DNA of 64,000 bases from Macquaria australasica. Its lineage: Eukaryota > Chordata > Actinopteri > Centrarchiformes > Percichthyidae. The DNA lies in NCBI GenBank assembly GCA_005408345.1, contig SEMN01000637.1:186001-250000 (forward strand). Reading direction: 5' to 3'. The notes beneath the pieces were generated by a model, which saw only the letters and a list, made by a program, of their open reading frames with translations, searched no databases and was not told the origin of the DNA. Of the stretch, positions 1 to 12,873 are shown one piece after another; position 1 is the first letter of the stretch, and each line of letters starts with the position of its first letter. Made by a program: the position numbers and the translations under genes.

Positions 1-163
1 ACTAACTAAAACTCAAAATAAGTGAACAAATCCGCTGAAAGAGAGGGATAAGTGCAGTATTTTAGCATTTAAAAAGATATCAGAAAAGAGGAAAGCTTGA
101 AGAAATTAGAGTTTTGTTATCCCGCCAGAGACTCACAGAACACCAAAAGTACAGTTCCATCTG

Positions 164-169
164 TTTATT
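164..169 (-). terminator. tnrc18: Candidate distal poly(A) signal of tnrc18
   Basis: AATAAA on the minus strand, followed downstream (about 155-125) by a U/GU-rich stretch (TGTACTTTTGGTGTTCTGTG), the usual layout of a cleavage site. Another AATAAA lies at 3548-3543, so usage is unsettled. Confidence 0.4.
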
Positions 170-540
170 GATTAACTATAAAATATTGAGTTACTAAAAC
201 AATTTAAAAGAAACACTGATAAGCGTGGTTGCTGTCTGTAAAAAAAACAAAACGAAAAAAAAAAAAAAAACAGTTCCTTACACATATATAGTATAGGGTG
301 ACAGAATATATCTGGTTTCAGATGTATCTCTAAAATGTATTCTTTTTGCATTTTTACAAGATTAGACATGTGTACAAAGTATATTCTGATAGCTTTTTCT
401 CCCCTCGACAGTGAAGGATCATTTACAAAACTTAGATGATTTTTCTATTCATTTTCAAAATAATCTTTTTTTTCTTCTTCTGTAACAGGACGATAACGAT
501 ACTGAAGGAACAGCAGACGAAGAACCAGCCTCCAGTCCAC

Positions 541-602
541 CTCTCTCTCTCTCTCTCTCCCATTCTCTCTTGCTCTCTCTTCCATTCCTCTCTCTCTCTC
601 TC
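541..602. repeat. (CT)n microsatellite, interrupted
   Basis: CT units with interruptions, in the tnrc18 3' region; reads as GA on the transcript strand. Confidence 0.9.
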
Positions 603-1031
603 TAGCAGCTAGCTCCCAGTGCCTGTCAGCAGTATTGCTTGAGAGGTGTGGACGATTGTTCAGAGAGTGGAAGCAAGGGGGAAAACAAAATGATGGAAAC
701 ATGCAAAATAAAATACAGATTTGACAAAATCACAGCAAAAACAAAAGACAAGCCAAAGAAAAACATAAACGGTGATAAAAAGAACATATCAAAGTCAGGC
801 TCTAAAAAAATATGACACCAAATGAAAATGAAGGCGAAGTGGACAATAAGTGTGTGTGTGTCTGTGTGTGTGTGTTGGACCCTGTTTGAAGGCCTAAGGC
901 TGGGCTTTGGATGGAGATAGGGAGGCAAATAGAGATTGAAAGGCAATAACACACACCTTAAAGGGTTACCAAGGTGTGTAAAGTGTGTGTATGTGGTAAT
1001 ACCAGGGGATAAGAGTCTCAGTCTCCCTCCA

Positions 1032-1032
<1 letters not shown>

Positions 1033-1092
<60 letters not shown>
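1033..1092. repeat. (CA)n microsatellite
   Basis: About 30 uninterrupted CA units, (GU)n in any tnrc18 3'UTR extending this far. Confidence 0.95.
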
Positions 1093-1095
<3 letters not shown>

Positions 1096-3902
1096 AAAAA
1101 AAGTGCTTTAGCAGCTCCAGGGGTAAACAAACATTCATAACGGGCACTTTAACTTGTTCACTCTGCAAACACCGGTGCGACCTGTGTACCCATTACACTC
1201 CCACGGCTGAGATACCAGCCGGAGATCCATTCTGGCCGACTGTCACTCAGAACTTGTGAACTTTTGTCTGCAGAAATGTGAGTTTCAGGCAGCTTGAGGA
1301 GCAGGTGGAGCTTTAGCAGATAAGATTTCCTGGCATAAGTCGATCGAGTAATCTCAGAAAACAGCACATAGAGTCACTCTGTACCTGGTTAAACCACTTT
1401 CAATACTAATAGACTAGCAGCACATTATCAAACGTTTCCTTTACTGGGAGGCTATCGTGTCTGGATTTTATATGAGCGTGTAATGAAATGCTATTATACT
1501 GGCAGGCGCCTTTTGTCAATTAGCGGGAAAATCTCACATTAACAACATTAACATCTCGGGCCGTCCTCTAGACGTCACGCAGCCATCTCAAAGTGAGTAA
1601 AAAATGTGATATATCCTGTAATAAAACCAGACAAATCCAGACATAACCAAATGATCTCAAAAGAGTAGAAAATATTAAACCTATTGAATATCAACAAGAC
1701 AATCTTCAATCTCTGCAGCGAAGCAGAGAGGGGGCAACGTGGTAAGAAACACAAGAAAATCAACATGATAATCACTATATATACAGTATACTATATACTG
1801 TATAGATACTGATACAAACTCTATACACAATAGTGTAGCTAAGTGAGTTAAGAGCTCAGGAACGGAGGGTTGTTCAAACTATAAATCACAAAGAAAGGTG
1901 TTTCCCAATGTCAGCAGGCTGGGAAACAAACCAATCTGGTGGTGGGAGTAGGGGGCGGGACCTAACAGATTTGGCGAATCATCATCATAAGGCCTGGGAG
2001 AGTAAGACCACCCAAACGCTCACAAACCTGAGCACGACATTCAACAATCTCACCCTAAAAACGGTTAACCTAGGCACGTAGAAAAAATTCATAAGCAGCT
2101 AAGTGAGGCGAAAAGAAGCACGCGTAAAAGGGATGTGGCAGCGGGTGCTTGTTCATCTGTGTCTAAAGGTGAAGGGGCATCACACAGAGGAGAGGCAATG
2201 AGAGCGGTGGGAGGGGGTTAGTAAATACTCTAGGAAGACATACAAGACTCCCAGTCACAGAGTCTCCTCTGCAGCGGAGCTCATTCAAAGTGCACTCATG
2301 TCAAAGATGATTGCTTGGAGGAGCGAAATGTGATCAAACAGGGGCAAGATAGACATCCATAAAACAGCAGAAGCAAGAAAAGAAAAGAAAGAAAAAAAAA
2401 ACATACATTGAACACAGGACATTTAGAGGTTGAAAACGCTGCAGCCAAAATGAATGAATTGAAGCCAAACTGTAAAAAGTGAATTGTGATCTAATCAGTG
2501 CTGGCAGCTTCATACTGACTATCAGTGCCATGACCTTGATGCATCTTGGACTGACTGCAATGTTTACAACCCTGAAAACACCTTCAGAAAAAGGGAAAAT
2601 CCACCCTCTGGGACTCCTGCACCATTGATACATCTGCTTGTCTTGTTCAGTGCATTCATGGAGTTACTTTGTGATGAAGTGTTGTGGTTTACTTTTCTTG
2701 GTTACCCATTTTTCTTACAAACAAAAAGTGTCCTACGTTTCCCAGAATGCTTTTCCAGACCCCAAATCTTATAGCTGTGCTGTGTCTCAACTGAGGCTGG
2801 CCTCCTTTAGGGTCTTATTGTCCAACCTCAGTGCAAAATGGGCAAACAACAAAATACATCAACAGCAGCTGTTTGTGTTTCATAGTGTTTTAAGTGTTTT
2901 CAGGGTGGAATTTTCATTCAAGATAAGGAACTCAAAGATGAAAATGGGAAGTGCTTTTAATAGTACAAGATTCCTTCCTCTCTCTTTAAGCCTGAGTCTC
3001 TGAGGGAGTCAGAAGTTTTAGTATCACACGGACGGTTTGCCTGCCCGAGTTAGGATTGTCAAGGGGAATTGAAGGGGTTAAATTAAAGGAGGGTAGACTT
3101 TAAGTGTTTTTTTTTAAAATTTGTTAAGTGCTTTCTGTTTGACAGCAATGGAAGGAGTCTCCACCTCTCTCTTTCTGTGCGTCTCTTTCTCTCTTTGTGT
3201 CTGTCTGTCGCTCCTGCTGTTCTGTAGATACATTTATATGACTGTAACATGACTGTAACATCACCACGGCAACATCATAATCACAACGTCACATCACCGG
3301 CGTGTCTGTCTGCCCATCCTTCCGGGGCGGACGGACAGAAACGGGCCTCTCTCCTGTATCATCATTCACAGTTCATTAAAGCTTCTCGACTGTTTACCTC
3401 TTTAGAAAAAAGTACTCTGACATAAATCTATTACATGAAAATAAAACACTCATATTTTCCTCTATATAACTGTGTGTGTATTACATGGAGGTAAGTATTT
3501 ACACGTGTCTGTGCATGTGTGAGTGTATGTGTTTATGCAGGGTTTATTTACATGTAAAAGGAGACTGCAGTGCTCGTGTGTGTTCTGAAGCTTTCCCATG
3601 AACACAACAAGCAAAACAGTCTGTGTAAATGGAGTCTGTGTGTGCAAAGGTTTCAGGAGACTTGATACTTTTAATACTGTCTATAGTGTCTCCCGTCTCT
3701 GTAGTAGAAGCTGTTCATGACAGTCTGTTTGAAGTGTATCACGGTATCCGAGCGGTTCATTGAGTCACGGCTGTGAAAGATCCATCCTGAATAAAGATCA
3801 GTGATTAGACTTGGAAAGACCACGGGTTGGGTTCGACTCCTCGGTGAGGTCCGAAGTTGGTAAGCCGGGTCATGATTTGGTTTCAGCAACTAGTAGTGAG
3901 TT

Positions 3903-4109
3903 TCAGCAGATGACTGGGACTCCGTCTGTGTTGAAGATCATGCCGGTGGTGGGTTCGTAGGTGCCGGCCAGGTAGTAGAGGTCTTCACTGTCGGCGTAGC
4001 GGCGTGTGTGGGTCATCTGCTCATACTCCTCCACGCTTACCACCAGGCACTTGTGGCTGACCGTCTGCACGTCATTCTCGTCGCTGTGAGACGACTGGTA
4101 GAGGGCGCG
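3903..4109 (-). CDS. tnrc18: tnrc18 coding exon 29 (C-terminus of BAH)
   Basis: Residues 3026-3093 and stop TGA (3905-3903). RALYQSSHSDENDVQTVSHK then CLVV, YYLAGTYEPTTGMIFNTDGV and PVIC at the end, matching human ...TDGVPVLC. Completes the BAH domain; the protein ends right after it. Confidence 0.95.
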   Translation of the reverse strand, partial: RALYQSSHSDENDVQTVSHKCLVVSVEEYEQMTHTRRYADSEDLYYLAGTYEPTTGMIFNTDGVPVIC

Positions 4110-7100
4110 CTGTGACAGAGACAGGGTTTTTTTTTATTGTCGATGAAACAACTGCTTCTTTTCTACCCAACTTAACAAATAACTGCATCCACCTGTTGTC
4201 TGTGGAGCCCCAAAACTGACAAAATGTAGTAATGTACACTTAATTTTAATTATTTAACTAAAAGTATTATTTATTGAGGTATTCCGTAAAAATGCTTTTG
4301 CTACAGTTACAAGCGTTTATACAGTGATGCTACAGCAGTACAGTGTATGAATGGTGAAGTTATATGAAGAAAGCTAGCTTCAGCTAGGTAGCTAGCTGTA
4401 AACGCCACTGCTCAGTGTGTTAGGCTAACACTGGTTAAGCTAGCTAGCCACACAGTCCTCTTGAAAATATGAAATGTGGTGAGTAAAATGGAATATGTTG
4501 CTTGGGAAAAGCAGCAGAAAATAGATAAATGAGAAAATGTCTGTCGAGACCAAAATAAACAGAAGAGTTGAACAAAGTTTTGATTTATTTCATCAGCTGA
4601 CTTTGGGCAAATGAAAACAATAAAATGCTTATTGCAGGTTAAAGGCAAAGTATAAAGCTTTATATTTTCTTTTACACTCAGTTGAAATCATTTAACTAAT
4701 AGCATTATTTAATGATTATTGATATTTTTGACATTTACATTTAGTCAGTTTTGAGGCTCCATATTATCCAAGCTCTACTTTATGGTTATGATACAATCAC
4801 CAGGGGTTTTGAAGCCTGAAGATCAGAGCTGAAAAACACAGGTAAAATAATCTGTTTCTCACCTCCATGAAGTCTTTCCTCTGAATAGAGGAGTGCAGAG
4901 CTGCTGGTAAAGACTGACCACACATCTGATCCCAGTTCTGGAGAGGAAAGAAGTCTTAGCAAAAAGCTTCAAACTAATCATACCCAAAAATGTATTCAGT
5001 CTGACATGCGTTTCTTTTACTTAATGGCTATGAATAAAGCACGCATACTAAAAAAGTCTTGATCAAACTTCTCAAGATAGTTTTTTTAATGATACAGTAG
5101 CACTATATATTGCAATGAGGAAAGAAGAAAGAAAAATGATAGTGGGAAGGTTCTATAATTCTCCTTTAATGAATTACATTTCTTGAAATGAAATATGTGT
5201 CAAAACACTGAATAAGACAAAATAATTCAAGAAACAAAATGATCTTTTACTGAATGACAAATCAAAATTGTCAGATAGCGATTTATCAAGACGCAAAGTT
5301 TTGTAACATAACAATGACAACCAATGTTAAAGGAGTGGCGCTCCTGCTCTAGGGGAGCAGATTCAGTTTACTCACTTCCACCAGTAATTTCTTCAGAAGT
5401 AGTTTCAAAACTCCTACCTTCTTGTCGGTGAGTTTCTTGCCGGGGTTTGTCTCCTCTGGATGATAGAACCAGTTGACCCTGACCACCATGTTGCTGCCCC
5501 ATGACTCCCACATGCTCTGGATGCGGCCGATGAACGGCAGGTTGGGCCGGCCGGCGGACAGGAACACGGCACAGTCACCGATGCGGATCATCTCTCGGCC
5601 GCGCACAATAGCCTTATAGAAGAGCTTCTTAGCCTTGCCCTTCATACCGCGTCTCTGGGGGGGTCAGAAGAGGACAGGCTGGTCACAGCGTGAAAGGAGG
5701 GGCATTTGGACGAATACAGTAGGTGTTTCTCAAAACGGGACCATGAATTGTTCTATTTATGAGTGATTTTTCTCCTCACCTGAGTGGGTTTCCCAAACCA
5801 CTTCCAGAGCTGTCTGGCTGGAAGGAAAGCAGAAATTTTGGGCCTGTTCTCCACACTGGGCAGCCTCTGACGTTTAGCCAGCTCCTTGGTTGTGGGGAGA
5901 TGGACCCCCTCTCTCCGCTTTGGTCTCCCCACCTTCCCCTCTCCACCGCTGGGCTTTGGTTTTGGAGGACGACCCCTTTGCCCGGAGCCCTTCCCGGTGG
6001 CTGGTTTAGCAGGTTTAGCTGGAGTAGGAGCAGCAGGAGTTGGAGAAGTTGAAGGGGAGGGAGATTGTGAGGAAGGAGACAGCTCCTCTTCCTCCACTTT
6101 TACCTCTGCCTCCACCTCCTTCTCGACCTCTTCTTCTTCTTCCTTTGTTTCTTCTTTCGGTTTGTCCTGTACTGGAGGTGGGGAGACAGGGCCTAGTGGG
6201 GGCGTAGGGGTCCTCTCTTCATCCGAGCTGCAGGAGGAGTCATCAGTGGACGAAGAGGACGATGAAGAGGACGATGATGAAGACGATGAGGAGGAACCAG
6301 AGCAGGATGAAGAGGACGAAGAGCAACTTGAGGTGCATTTCTTCTTTTTGCACTTCTTCTTTCCTTTCTCCCCTTCTTCCTCCGACTCTGAGCTGCTGCT
6401 GCTCTGAGACTCCTCTTTCATCTTTCTCTCCTCTCTTTTCTCCACCTCCTTTCTCTCCTCTTTTTTACCTTTCTCCTCTCTGGTGTCCATCTCCTGTCTT
6501 CTACCAGCACTTCCACGACTATCTGCCTTCTCCTTAGCCAGCATCGGCGTTTTGTATGTGGAGTCTTTCTCTGGCAGGCCAGTCGCTCTGTCTGGAGCTC
6601 TCAGTTTAGCCTTTAGCAGTTTCTGATTGGCTGTGGCTGTGGTGATGGGGGCGTGGTCTCTACTGACGCCCCGACCCTCTAGCAACATCAGAGCCTTGGT
6701 CTTCTTGGTCTTGGGGGAGGTGACACCTTCATGGTCGAGCTTCACGAGGGGCTCTGCAGACAGGGGCTTGCGCCTCACTACAGAGCTCATGTCACTTTGC
6801 CCCGAGCTGGGCTTGGGTCTGGAGATGGGGCTGGGCCTGGAGCTGGAGCTGGAGGATAGCTGGTCGGACGGCATCTTCAGTTTGGGTCTGAGGGCAGATG
6901 ATGATGATGACAATGAAGATGATGAAGGTCTGGGAGTCAGTGACGAGCCGGGTTTGCCTGCTGACAGCCTGGAGATGGGGCTGGATATGTGTCCGGAGCT
7001 GAGGCTGGGTCTGGAGCCACTGTGATGGTCCGAGGAGGGTTTGGTTTTGGGTGTGGAAGCAGAAGTGGGTCTGGGCGTGGACGAAGCACTTGGCTTGGGT

Positions 7101-9294
7101 GCAGTAGAAGATGTTGCCATATTGGATCTGGACATTGGCCTGTTGGTGGTGGGACTGACGCTGCTGGTATTCTCTCTTTCTCTGCGCTGGTTGTTGTACG
7201 AGCTGAGGTTCGGCTCGCTGTACAGATCCACAGTCAGGACCTTCCCATAGGTGGAGGGGTAGAGGGAGGGAGGCAGAGTGCGGGCGGGTTTAGGAGCAGG
7301 AGACTGGGATGAGCTGGCCTTCCTGGACACCGGGTTGGGAAGGGTAGGGCTGCTTGCGGGGGACGTGGTGGAGCTCTTGCGGCCCGGTTTTGCCTGGGAT
7401 CCCATCGTCGGCCGGGATGCAGGCCGGGGCTTCTCCTGAGCTGCCTTCTGGACAGAGGAGGTCCTGTCCTGGGAAGGCTTGGCTGGAGCCTGGGGTCTCT
7501 CTGCGGGCTGGGTGGAGGATGACGGAGGATCAACTTTCTCCCGGCCATCTGGGTTCATAGAGGTCTCTGAAAAAAAAAAAAGAAGTAAAAACAACAAAAA
7601 AGTTTAACAACTCTGCTTTTTTGGCCAAACGATACTGAAAATGGGTTTACATCTGGATATGCTGACGTTTTCGGTGTGTGGCTTCATGATTTTTGTGGTC
7701 TGCAGCCTCACATGCTGAGAACGGCAGACAAATCAGCAAGGAAACCATTCTGAAACTAAAACATTGCATTGAAGAACTGCTTATCCAGTAGAAACACGGC
7801 CAGCGTCAGCAAATCAGACATGCAACATACCACATATTACAGCTAGAGTAATAGATTGAGCTTTACAGAACAACAACGGAGCTGTTTGAGCAGATTCATT
7901 AAACTGATACCAGAGATGACAGCCGTGGTCAAACATGAGATGTTTGATGAAACGATCTGTCTGAGCCATGAGCTATTTTTGTTAGTTCGGTTATTTCAAA
8001 AAGACACGACAAAAGCCTTTTTGATTATATAATGAACATAAATTAAGTCAATTTCCAACTGTCTTAAATGGATAAGTGAAGCACTCAGGAGAGCAACACA
8101 CTGCACTTCCACTGAGCCAGATAATGTGAAATCCATCTCTTTTTTATGACGTTATGCGGACACATTTGGCTCCGGTGCATGAGGATATGGTCCCATGAAA
8201 TTACTCAAAGAAGAAAAAAAGGCAGCATATCTCAAATAAAGGCAAACGCGATGGCAGTACTTAATGTACAGTGCACTAGTTTTAATTTTAAGCACCCGCT
8301 CCATTATTTTTACCTCCCATGGGAAACATCACCTTTTCTTTCTTTAATAATTTTAACAGATTTGACACTGTGAAACTCATTGTTTCTACCAACCATTTCA
8401 CTGATACATTAGAGTCAAGTAGAATTAGACTCAGAGGATATTATCTATTAGTAGGATTAGCAGCGGGTTGGTGGAGTAACAATGATATTAACAAACTTCC
8501 AGCCCCAATGAACCAACAAAAGAAAACTGACAAAATCTGTATATTATTCAATCAATCCCTCCATCGCTCCTGAGGAAGCGGTTCGATTAGCTCACCTGGT
8601 TTGGGTTTGGGTTTGCGACCCGGTTTTCCTTTGATCTTAGGAGCGGCCTCCTCTGGCTTTGTTGCCGCCTCTTTGCCCTCTTTGCTGCACTTGCGGACTC
8701 GCCTCCTGGAGCAGCTGGCCACGAGCAGAGCAGGGGACGGCTCAGCGCCTGGACAGAAGCAGAGAGCCAGAGAGGCTTTACGGTTTATCTGAAGAATTTA
8801 ATTTAATCTGCTTCTCATGCTTTCATCATAACTGTTATCTGTTACCTGCAATGTTTCAACCTCTCAAACTGAGACAAGACTGTCGGCTATTTTGGACACC
8901 GTTATGTGTTTTTGAGTGTGTTCACTCTGCGGTGTTCACTCCCTCTTAAAGCATCAACATGTTGGAAGCACCTTGCTTGCAAAAAGAAAAGAATTTATAC
9001 CAGCCCCACAGAGAAAAAGACTGTAATGTAACAAAGCATTTTGAGCTCCGTGCTCAATAAATATTTTGGTATATTCATATATTTTTGTAAGCAAAGTGCC
9101 TCATGTTGTTTCTCTTCTTTTGGAAGCCCTGTTTTCTTCACTGTATTTGATGTGGACACTCACGAAGCCTGAACCAGGCTTTAGTATTGGAAAACACATC
9201 CACTTAAGAACAACTTTCTCTATATATGTACATAATATACACACACACACACACACACAAATCCACTTAGGAACAACTGTCTAGATACAGTATA

Positions 9295-9356
<62 letters not shown>

Positions 9357-11967
9357 AGTTTAAAGAGTAGCGATGTACCGGAATAGCCGTAACTGAGCAG
9401 CACTCTACTGGGAAAACACTTATTCTAAAACCATCAACACACACACACGCATAGCATTCACGCTAATGCAGACAGGCGTGATTCTAGGCCTGCACGCGCA
9501 CACACACACACACGGTAAATATATCAAGCTTCAAACCAAGCAGTGAGGGTAAGATGAAATTTAAATCTAGGACTGCATATGAAAATGCTGCTTCAACAGA
9601 GAACAGAATGGCAACAAGGAAAATCTAATGAGGTGATGATTGACTGAGATGTTGCTGTTACAGCACTGTCCACCAACTCTGTGTGTGTGTGTGTGTGTGT
9701 GCGCGCTCACAGTGGATCTTGTAGTCTGGCGGCAGCAGTCTGATGTGGGAGAGGGGGATGCGGCCTGTGTCACCGTCGTCAAACTCCACCGTGATGAGAT
9801 CGTCATTCTCATCAATATCTGAACTTCCTGTTTGCGGAGAAAAAAAAAGAGTTACAAGTAAGCAGAGAACATTTGATTTTGACACATTTTAGACACTTAA
9901 CCTTGTTGCACCGCATGTGTTTTGATTTGTGTAACTGTGTCACAGCCAGTCACTCAAGAAATATTGTTTCTTATTGTTCGTTGCAGTGAAGCTTACTGAA
10001 TTGAAAGTGTTCAATAAGAACAGAACCCAGACCAGTTATGTTCCCATTACCATCTGCCTCTTCAAAGTAATAAACTCAGCTGCATTATACACTGAAGCTC
10101 TGTTAAGATCTTTTACATTCGTTTTGTGCTGCCAGCTACAATTAAATTGTCCATGTAAGTGGATTGTGAATCATATCATGTAAATGGTGGGTGTGCGTGC
10201 TGTTGCCTGTACCGTTGACAACAGTGCCGGGGTAAAGGCAGCGGTACTGCTGGCTCCAGTAGGCAGCGATGCGGGTGCCCTCTGGGAGGTAGCGCACAGA
10301 TGGGGGTTTCACATCGATGATCTGCACACACAGAAGAACTTTTAAATATCAATATAACACAGCATCAACCATCCTCACGCGCGTGCACACATACACACAT
10401 ACATAATTTCACAGGACAGACTTTGCACATGCACATAATGCTCTAACTTTTATAACTCCTCAATACGTCTCACATCTCGTGTAACACCAGAAATAGAGAG
10501 AAGTTGAGCATTGGGTCCAGTTTACTCACAGCCTCCTGCAGCAGTTGTTCCAAGCAGTAGATGTGTGGTCGGTTCCCTCTCTCCCCCTCCACCACCACGC
10601 TGTATCTGCAGGGAGAAAATGTGGGAAAAGGTCGGGGTCAAAAGTTTGGGGTCAGTGAGACAGCATTCCATCTTTATCTTGATTCTGACAGCTTTGATGT
10701 GTAGCAGGCTGGGCAATGTGTTGTCTTCTACCAACTACCACTGCAGTGCTTTAACTCAGGCTAAAATGTTGTCCAGAGCGAAGCACGGCTAACACCTGCA
10801 TCCCCCTGGAATATTAATCCCGTCTGAACGTGGCTTTAGTCTGTTTGTTTTCTTTTAATTAAGCCACTTTGGAGTTGAGCCTCAACTAAATGACCAAACT
10901 TAGAATCTAAATGTAACACTTTATGTTTGCAAGTTTGTGCTTAATTAAAGGATTAGTTTTAATTTTGGGAAATATGCTTATTTGCTTTTATTCCAAGAGT
11001 TAGATGAGAAGATCGATACCACGCTCATGTCTGTAAGGTAAATATGAAGCTACAGCTAGCAGCCAGTTAGCTTAGCTTAGCATAAAGATCGGAAACAGCT
11101 AGCCTGGGTGTGTCCAAAGGTAACTGCCTACCAGCACCTCTAAAGCTCACTAATTAACATGTTATATCTCGCAGAGGATATTTAGTGCACAGATATGAAA
11201 GTGGTATCAATCTCCTCATTGACAGAATGACAGAAAGGAAATAAATGTATTTCCCAAAATGTCAAACTATTTCTTTAAGGGAATAGAGAGTTTCTCTGTG
11301 TTGTGCGTATGAAAAATCAACAAAGCTTTGTAACCGCTCGCTGTGGTTTGTACCTGCAGACGCTGCCTAACAACAGTTTAAATGTCTGGGGGTTCTTCCA
11401 GCCATGTGCAGCTGAAACAGGTACTTCTCAAATCAAGGACAGCAAACTTTAGAGGGGAAGAAAACTGGAGCACGCTGATTGATTTGCTGCTTTTAATAGT
11501 GCAAACAGATGTGTGTGATGCCACTATTAAAAGGCTGCAAATCAATCACTGTGTTCCAGTCTTTTAAAAAATTTTTTTTACACAGTTTAAATAACTGCTC
11601 GTGTGTACTCACATGTCAGGGGAGTGCACAGTGTTCACATGTCCCGCGTACAATAGTTGGTCGTCCATCGGGATCAAAACTCTGAGTCCGTCCACCAGGG
11701 AATCCTTATCCAACACACACTGCACCGGAGCTGAACACATGCAATAAATAAGCGCATCATTATCTACCGTGTAAGCCACGTCTAGAAGCAGTAAAAGATG
11801 GTGTCTTTGTGTACTGACCAGGTGTGGAGGACCTCTCTGATATGCTGTTGCTGCGCGGTGGGAGGAGTTCGTCTTCGCTGAAGCTGCTGTCCTGGTTGGG
11901 CTCGAAATCTTCGTCTGCCGCCATGCTCTCCATCAGCCGGCTCACCGCTCCCCTGGAAGGCTGCAAG

Positions 11968-12048
<81 letters not shown>

Positions 12049-12833
12049 GGGCTTTCATTTCACAGCACCAATTATCCATTTAAAATATCAACTGCCTGAA
12101 ATGTTTTAGTTTATATTCCAAAAACCCAGATGATATTTTGTAAAAATCACGAGGATGATGAAATGATGCTGCTACTTCAGGTTAATTTGTGGCAGCCCAC
12201 CAAACTACCAGGCTGACACACCACAAATGAACTTTTCAAAGTGAAACAGCAACATATTACAACACTTATGCTGTTGAATACACAATCTTTTCTGCTGTTC
12301 CGCCACCACAAAGAGCTCTGCACACACTTTAGCTGCCTTTCGTGTTTCCAAAACAAACTCGAGTTTCGGCTGGTGGCAGATGGAATGCAACACTTTGGCA
12401 GAAACCACACGATACAAGAGGTTTACTTTTTTTCTCTCACTAACAGAACAAAACAGTGTTAATTACAACAGAAGCTACCAGTTCAATTCTTGAGACTTAT
12501 TGTTATTGTTTTTTCATGTGTTTGTGCAACACAAAGCTAGAAAGTAAAGCGCGTGTGCACATTTACGTCTAATGACTACAATGACTCTGCAGCTGATCCA
12601 CCATCCCACTGACCTCTCTGGCCTTGGTCTTGGCTTTTGGTTGGCTCTTGCGTGCCGGGCTGAGGCTCAGAGGCAAGGGGCCGTCTGTGATTGGACTGCA
12701 CAGTGGCTGCACAGGGCTCACAGGCAGAGGAGAGTCCTTCAGCTTCTTCTTCTGGTTTTCAAAAGTCACAACACAAAGAGTTAAAACATGCATATGAATG
12801 ACAGTACTGAGGATCTACTGGACAGATTTATAT

Positions 12834-12873
<40 letters not shown>

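Larger units (their letters stand above)
145..3902 (-). other. tnrc18: Probable tnrc18 3'UTR and 3' flank
   Basis: No coding sequence was recognised here. It follows the tnrc18 stop on the minus strand. AATAAA signals on that strand occur at 3548-3543 and 169-164. The region carries a (CA)n tract (1033-1092), a (CT)n tract (541-602) and a (TG)n stretch (851-875). The 3' end could be at either signal; a 3.7 kb UTR is possible but not shown. Confidence 0.45.

Noticed and set aside
626..1259. Frames on both strands with poly(Cys-Val) or poly(Thr-His)
   Set aside because: They are translations of the (CA)n repeat at 1033-1092; the same applies near 11760-12048, 41609-41953 and 51256-51512.
5886..6407. 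Plus-strand frame with a long Asp/Glu-rich run
   Set aside because: It is the antisense reading of the tnrc18 serine tract; no splice or homology support.
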